34,353 nt of DNA. Source: Bryobacterales bacterium. GTDB taxonomy: Bacteria; Acidobacteriota; Terriglobia; Bryobacterales; Bryobacteraceae. This document shows positions 30,222 to 34,353 of this stretch, one piece after another. The notes under the pieces are model-generated. The model did no database searches and was not told the DNA's origin. It saw only the letters and a program-made list of their open reading frames with translations. The translations under genes and the position numbers were made by a program. How positions within the stretch are numbered: the first letter of the stretch is position 1; each line of letters starts with the position of its first letter. The stretch is from assembly GCA_020851655.1 (NCBI GenBank), contig JADZCI010000015.1:1-34353 (forward strand), written 5' to 3'.

Positions 30222-30959
30222 ATGGCGCGCATTTACATTGTCGGCGCCGGGCCCGGACGCGCGGATTTACTAACTCTGCGGGCTGCGCGGATTCTGTCCC
30301 AGGCCGGCGCCGTGCTCTACGACCGTCTGGTTTCCAGCGAGGTGCTGGCCATGGTCCGCCCCGGCGCGGAACTGATTCCGGTCGGCAAAGAGGAATCCAG
30401 GCAGGAGGAAATCCAGGCGCGCATCCTGGCGCTGATGGAGGACTGCGCGCGGCGCTGCCGCACCGTCGTCCGCCTCAAGGGCGGCGACCCGTTCATCTTC
30501 GGACGCGGCGCCGAGGAATGGGCCTATCTGCTGGAGCGCGGCTGGGATGTCGAAGTCGTTCCGGGCATCAGCAGCGCCGTCTCGGTGCCTTCGTTAGCCG
30601 GGGTGCCGCCAACTTTCCGCGGCATCGCGAGTGGTTTCGCCGTCGTCACCGGACACGTCAAGGACGGCTTCCCGGAATACTGGGCGCGCTACAAAGACAT
30701 CGATACGCTGGTGATCTTGATGGGCGTCCGGCACAGAACCCGTATCGCCCGGCACTTGATTGCCGCCGGGCGTTCCGCGTCCGAGCCGGTTTGCTTTATC
30801 GAAAATGGAACCACGCGGCGCGAGCGCGTCGTCGAAGCCACCCTCGGCGATACGGCGCGAGGCGCGGTCATGGTCGAAGCGCCCGCGGTGATGGTGGTCG
30901 GCCAGGTTGTGCGGCTCAGAGACCAGTTGCTCCGCCTGGTGCGAGCCGCCGTGGCGTAA
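30222..30959 (+). CDS. cobA: Uroporphyrinogen-III C-methyltransferase (SUMT)
   Basis: This 245-residue SAM-dependent methyltransferase makes precorrin-2 from uroporphyrinogen III, the branch point to sirohaem and cobalamin. Family motifs are IVGAGPGRADLLTLRA (6-21, SAM site), LYDRLV (32-37), RLKGGDPFIFGRGAEE (84-99), VVPGISSAVSVPSLAGVPPTFRG (112-134) and VVTGH. It is a stand-alone SUMT, lacking the CysG dehydrogenase/ferrochelatase domain, so sirohaem completion needs a separate enzyme. It lies 1 bp after the TauE/SafE gene and ends the sulfate operon. This supports a role in sirohaem supply for sulfite reductase, which itself is not encoded in the window. Confidence 0.93.
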   Translation: MARIYIVGAGPGRADLLTLRAARILSQAGAVLYDRLVSSEVLAMVRPGAELIPVGKEESRQEEIQARILALMEDCARRCRTVVRLKGGDPFIFGRGAEEWAYLLERGWDVEVVPGISSAVSVPSLAGVPPTFRGIASGFAVVTGHVKDGFPEYWARYKDIDTLVILMGVRHRTRIARHLIAAGRSASEPVCFIENGTTRRERVVEATLGDTARGAVMVEAPAVMVVGQVVRLRDQLLRLVRAAVA

Positions 30960-30993
30960 TCGATCGGCAACGCGGACCCGGGCGAACAGGTTC

Positions 30994-32250
30994 TTACTTC
31001 AGCATCAGTAAGTAACGGCTGGCTTCACTCTTCAGCCGTGAGTAGGCGACCAGACTCTGCTTGACGCGCGGATCGTCGGGTCCGAGCGCTTTCTCCACCG
31101 CCGGCAGCGCCTCCTGGTACAGCGTCACCGCTTCGCGATAGCGCCGCTGCGCGTGACGAACCTCGGCCAGCCCCATTCTCATCAGCGCGGTTTCGACGTG
31201 ATCCTGGCCAAGCGATTCGGTTAAGGCGGCAATCGCCTGCTGGTAGTAATCAACCGCCCGCACTTCCTTGCCCTGGGCGTGATAGGAGTCGGCCATGTTG
31301 CCCAGGCACTTGGCGTAATCAACGCGCGATGGACCGCGCTGCGAGGCGAGGTTTCGCACCGAGCGTTGGAATAGCGGTTCGGCCTCTTCGAAACGGCCTT
31401 GCAACCGGATCGCTTGTGCCAGGTTGTTGAGAGTGACGGCCGTTTTCGGATGATCCGGACCAAGCGACTTTTCCCAGAGTTCAAGCGACTCACGGAAGCG
31501 GGCTTCGGCATCTTCGAAACGCCTTTCGCGGCAGGCGACTTCGCCGAGCAGGCTCAGCACGCCGGCCAGGAGCGGATCGCCGGGACCACGGTGGGCCAGC
31601 AGAATCTGGTGGGCGCGCTCCAACTCTTCCCTCGCCTCACCGGTGTTGCCGAGCGAGATGTTGATGGAACCCAGCACCTGCAGGCGCTGCGCGGCGGCGA
31701 GACTGGCGGGCCCGGCCGCCTCCACGGCGATGTGCAACGCGCGCTGCGCCGCCTCGCGGGCATCGGTCAAACGGCCCATGGCGCGGTACATGTCGGCGAG
31801 ATTCGAAAGCGCGGTAGCCGTCTCAACGGAGTTGGGGCCGAAGCGTATTTCAAATTCGGCGATCGCATCGGAGTAAGTGGCCTGCGCTTCCCGCCAGAGT
31901 CCTTGAGCGCGGTAGACGCCGGCCAGGTTAACCATCGTTCTACCGGGGCCGTTACCCGGATTGGGGTGCTTCTTCCAGGCCTCGATCGCCCGCCGGAAGA
32001 ACTGCCCGGCCTCGTCGTAGCGGGCCAGCGTGTGGCAGGCCGCTCCGAGATTGTTGAGGATCGATGCCATGTGCGGCCCCGCGGCGGGCTCTCCAGCCGC
32101 CCGCTCCAGCGTCGCGCGATATAGTCGCTCGGCCTCGATGTGATGTCCCGCCTTTTGCGCCTTCTCAGCGGAGGCGAGCAAGTCTTCCCAACGGTCCGGT
32201 GTGCCGGCCAGAACGGCCGAGGCTGCCAGGATTCCAGCCCAGAGTTTCAT
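30994..32250 (-). CDS. Exported tetratricopeptide-repeat protein
   Basis: This protein of about 418 residues begins MKLWAGILAASAVLAG, a signal peptide, if translated from the ATG at 32250. A GTG at 32256 would add only two residues. The rest is a series of roughly 40-residue TPR units of the kinesin-light-chain type, with recurring patterns such as ATALSNLADMYRAMGRLTDAREAAQRAL, LGPDHPKTAVTLNNLAQAIRLQGRFEEAEPLFQRSV and ETALMRMGLAEVRHAQRRYREAVTLYQEAL. I count about eight. Such proteins are protein-protein scaffolds in the periplasm or at the membrane; no enzymatic domain is present. It converges on the SUMT gene with 34 bp between stops and shares no obvious operon with the sulfur genes. Confidence 0.88.
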   Translation of the reverse strand: MKLWAGILAASAVLAGTPDRWEDLLASAEKAQKAGHHIEAERLYRATLERAAGEPAAGPHMASILNNLGAACHTLARYDEAGQFFRRAIEAWKKHPNPGNGPGRTMVNLAGVYRAQGLWREAQATYSDAIAEFEIRFGPNSVETATALSNLADMYRAMGRLTDAREAAQRALHIAVEAAGPASLAAAQRLQVLGSINISLGNTGEAREELERAHQILLAHRGPGDPLLAGVLSLLGEVACRERRFEDAEARFRESLELWEKSLGPDHPKTAVTLNNLAQAIRLQGRFEEAEPLFQRSVRNLASQRGPSRVDYAKCLGNMADSYHAQGKEVRAVDYYQQAIAALTESLGQDHVETALMRMGLAEVRHAQRRYREAVTLYQEALPAVEKALGPDDPRVKQSLVAYSRLKSEASRYLLMLK

Positions 32251-32316
32251 AACCACGACTGTGCTCCCGTCTGACGTTCTTGTGTGAGTGAGAGACGGTT
32301 AGATCGCGGTAAAGTT

Positions 32317-32327
32317 CTTACGGTAAG
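32317..32327. repeat. Short palindrome upstream of the TPR gene
   Basis: CTTACGGTAAG is an 11-bp palindrome (5-1-5) in the 132-bp gap between the TPR start and the stop of the DUF3943-like gene. It could be part of a regulatory site for the TPR gene, but it is short enough to occur by chance. Nothing else stands out in that gap. Confidence 0.25.
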
Positions 32328-32382
32328 TGCCGCGGGCGGGAGAAGTTACAACGCGAACATTCGTGACAGGCGTTAACGGATT

Positions 32383-33777
32383 CTACCAGGTACCCACTCG
32401 CAGGGTGAGACCGGTGGTGAACCGGACGCTGGAACGGTAGTCGAAGCCGTTAAGCGGGCTGAGCAGGGCGCGGCGGTATTCGAGTGTGGCCACTTCCATG
32501 GCCAAGGCGCGGTTGAACTTGTAGCTGAGGCCCGCGCCGGCGCCAAAGGCAAAGGCGTTGACGTCTTCGGTCTGTGAAGGTTCACCGGAGGTCTGCGGCT
32601 TGCCGGCGAGGTCGTGGGACACCTTGACGCCGCCGATGAGAACCTGCAGATGCGGCCGCCATCGGCGGTGCGCCGGAGTCCATCGCGGACCCACCATATA
32701 GCTCATCGCGTCTCCGCTGATGCCCCTGGCGGGATTGAGCAACTTGCAACCGGAGACGTCGATCAGCGCTTGCAGAGCCGGCGTCAGGCGGAATGCGGCC
32801 GTGGCCCCGCCGCCCACGCAGGCGCCGCCGCCACGTTGACCCGTGAAGTACGTGGTTTCCAGGCGCGTTGCGAATTCGAGCGGCGCCACACCGGGGACAT
32901 CCCCTGGAGTGTGCTCCGGCGGCCGGGGTTTGGAGACGTACGTCAACGGATCGTAGCGGTACACTGTGGGGCGGTCGTCGCGGCCAAGCGGATTCCGGAA
33001 CGCCATCAATTGCCCGAAGGTCCGCGCCGGGTTTAGCCCGCCGCGCGCCAGAGATCGAAGGATCGGATTATAGGTCATGGCTTCGATCCTTTTGATGACG
33101 GTCTTGTCGAGCGCGTCTTCCATGACCGTCCACCCGAGTCCGACCAGCGGCGTGATCACTATGTCGACCAGTCCCTGCTGCGGATAGTAGTACTGGACAT
33201 TACCGAGGGAAGCTTCGCTGACCGCGCCGACTTCAAATTGGGCGCTGTAAAGGAACGAGTATCCTGTTGCGCGCAGGCGGCTCATCCAGTACTGCCGGTT
33301 CGCGCCGAATTCGGCGCCGCGGTAGCGGCCATCGGCGGCGATCCAGATATAGGATGCAACCGCGCCCTGCATCGGATGGCCGATATAGTTGACGAGAAAC
33401 GGGTCGCCATCCGACCAGCCGTGCAGCGCGCCGGCGGACTTGGCCCAGCCGTCGAAGAACGGCCCGCTGAGTCCCTGCCGCGTTCCCGGCTCGGTCACCA
33501 GGCGGAAGGCGTGCTGCACGCCAAGGAAGGTGGCGGTGCCGTTGCGCAACCGCCTCCAATCGACCATCGGTTCGGTAACCGTAACGTCCACCGAGCGTGA
33601 GACCGGGACAATGTTTTCAGGCCGGGGCGACTGCGGGTTTTCGCCCGACGGTTCGCCGCCGTCCTCCGATGAAGACGGCGCTGCCGAGCTCTTTGCCGGC
33701 GCCGTAGAATTACCGCGGTCGGGCCCAGAAAGAGGAAAAAGAAGGGCGGCGACGACAAGTGTCGCTTCCAGAATCAT
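32383..33777 (-). CDS. DUF3943-like protein with C-terminal beta-barrel, probable outer-membrane protein
   Basis: This 464-residue protein has a signal-like N-terminus (MILEATLVVAALLFPLSG) and a Ser/Pro/Glu-rich linker to about residue 55. The central part (about 100-235) contains FLVNYIGHPMQGAVASYIW, GYSFLYSAQFEVGAVSEASLGN and DIVITPLVGLGWTVME. These resemble DUF3943 proteins, where the same order of NYxxHPxxG, GYSxxxS and a late glycine-rich segment is seen. The last ~170 residues alternate polar and hydrophobic positions (RLETTYFTG, HLQVLIGGVKVSHDL, FAFGAGAGLSYKF, FTTGLTLRVGTW) as in an outer-membrane barrel ending in an aromatic residue. Function is unknown; a role in the outer membrane is inferred. 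It lies divergent to the methyltransferase gene. Confidence 0.7.
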   Translation of the reverse strand: MILEATLVVAALLFPLSGPDRGNSTAPAKSSAAPSSSEDGGEPSGENPQSPRPENIVPVSRSVDVTVTEPMVDWRRLRNGTATFLGVQHAFRLVTEPGTRQGLSGPFFDGWAKSAGALHGWSDGDPFLVNYIGHPMQGAVASYIWIAADGRYRGAEFGANRQYWMSRLRATGYSFLYSAQFEVGAVSEASLGNVQYYYPQQGLVDIVITPLVGLGWTVMEDALDKTVIKRIEAMTYNPILRSLARGGLNPARTFGQLMAFRNPLGRDDRPTVYRYDPLTYVSKPRPPEHTPGDVPGVAPLEFATRLETTYFTGQRGGGACVGGGATAAFRLTPALQALIDVSGCKLLNPARGISGDAMSYMVGPRWTPAHRRWRPHLQVLIGGVKVSHDLAGKPQTSGEPSQTEDVNAFAFGAGAGLSYKFNRALAMEVATLEYRRALLSPLNGFDYRSSVRFTTGLTLRVGTW

Positions 33778-33911
33778 TCGCTCTTTTTGAAGTTATCACG
33801 CCTTGGCCGTCCGTGGTAAGAGCCGGAATGCAGGGAGTGCGCTTGCGAACCACGGCGGTGCAGCGGCCGATGGAATGTTGAGCTATAGTTGTCTGTTGCG
33901 TTGATGGCGTA

Positions 33912-34353
33912 ATGGCCGGCCTCTCCACGAAGGAACTACAGAGACGCATTGCGGAGCTTGCTCCAAGCTTGCACAGTGCAGGGACGTTTTCGACGCGGGC
34001 ATTCGATGGGATCGCACGCCACGCGTCGAAGCGGAGGATCCGGTGTTCGGCGGAAACCGGATCAGGCGCCACCACGCTGCTGATGTCTCATCTCAGCGAG
34101 CACCATTGGGTGTTTGCTCTGGATGATGGCAACGGCAGCGTCGCCAATGTTAAGCAGTCGAGCCTGTTACGGGCGGATCACGTCGAATTCGTGGAAGGAC
34201 CGACCCAATGTACCTTGCCGCGGTTCCATTTCACGGAAAAGCTCCAGTTTGCGCTGATCGATGGGCCCCATGCTTATCCATTCCCGGATCTTGAGTATTA
34301 CTATCTCTATCCGCACCTTGAGTTGGACTCGCTGCTCGTGATCGACGATATCC
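33912..34353 (+). CDS. Class I SAM-dependent methyltransferase, N-terminal part (cut by window edge)
   Basis: An ATG at 33912 opens a frame that stays open for 147 codons to the window end. The translation begins MAGLSTKELQRRIAELAPSL and contains ETGSGATTLLMSHL, a class I methyltransferase motif I (E-x-G-x-G). ALIDGPHAYPFPDLEYYYLY and LLVIDDI follow, matching the Methyltransf_24 pattern, where the D-G-x-H and D-D residues help bind metal and substrate. These enzymes often modify sugars or small O-acceptors. The C-terminus and the downstream context are not visible, so the substrate is open. The 134 bp between this start and the divergent DUF3943-like gene should hold both promoters. Confidence 0.75.
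   Translation, partial: MAGLSTKELQRRIAELAPSLHSAGTFSTRAFDGIARHASKRRIRCSAETGSGATTLLMSHLSEHHWVFALDDGNGSVANVKQSSLLRADHVEFVEGPTQCTLPRFHFTEKLQFALIDGPHAYPFPDLEYYYLYPHLELDSLLVIDDI

Overview
The window is high-GC, gene-dense bacterial chromosome. It combines two planctomycete-type cytochrome (PSD1)/DUF1501 gene pairs, a TonB receptor with an N-terminal carboxypeptidase-regulatory-like domain, twin-arginine-exported Gfo/Idh/MocA and GH29 enzymes, and frequent GTG/TTG starts. This suggests an acidobacterium of the Solibacter/Bryobacter type. The assignment is inferred from gene content; there is no rRNA or other marker gene in the window.

Region 1 (1-2780) is a damaged defence locus. The end of an IS3-like element (1-126, transposase start reading left) abuts the last ~40 codons of a probable DNA adenine methyltransferase. 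That remnant overlaps an intact gene for a T5orf172 (GIY-YIG type) nuclease fused to an SF2 helicase. Region 2 (2901-8187, +) is a tightly overlapping chain: a secreted Gfo/Idh/MocA oxidoreductase, an acyl-CoA dehydrogenase, a MeaB GTPase, methylthioadenosine phosphorylase and a GT9-like protein.

Region 3 (8199-21848, -) looks like one seven-gene operon of about 13.6 kb with gaps of 6-33 bp: GH29 fucosidase, PSD1, DUF1501, a 4-hydroxybutyryl-CoA-dehydratase-like enzyme, a large unrecognised protein with a GNAT-like segment, then a second PSD1 and DUF1501. Upstream on the same strand are an ArsR regulator with a VOC-family protein (own promoter with an operator-like repeat, apparently leaderless) and a DUF4256 gene. 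A beheaded gene fragment lies at 23281-23691.

Region 4 (23697-30959) has a TonB-dependent receptor (-) divergent from an assimilatory sulfate-reduction operon (+): cysD, cysN, an Fe-S APS reductase, a TauE/SafE permease and a uroporphyrinogen-III methyltransferase for sirohaem. CysN carries a shortened C-terminal APS-kinase-like tail without a P-loop. This fits a pathway that reduces APS directly and does not need PAPS. The 204-bp divergent intergenic region holds two operator-like palindromes.

Region 5 (30994-34353) has a TPR protein, a DUF3943-like probable outer-membrane protein (both -), and the start of a SAM-dependent methyltransferase (+) cut by the window edge. I see no tRNA, rRNA or CRISPR array. 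No gene-free stretch exceeds about 210 bp.
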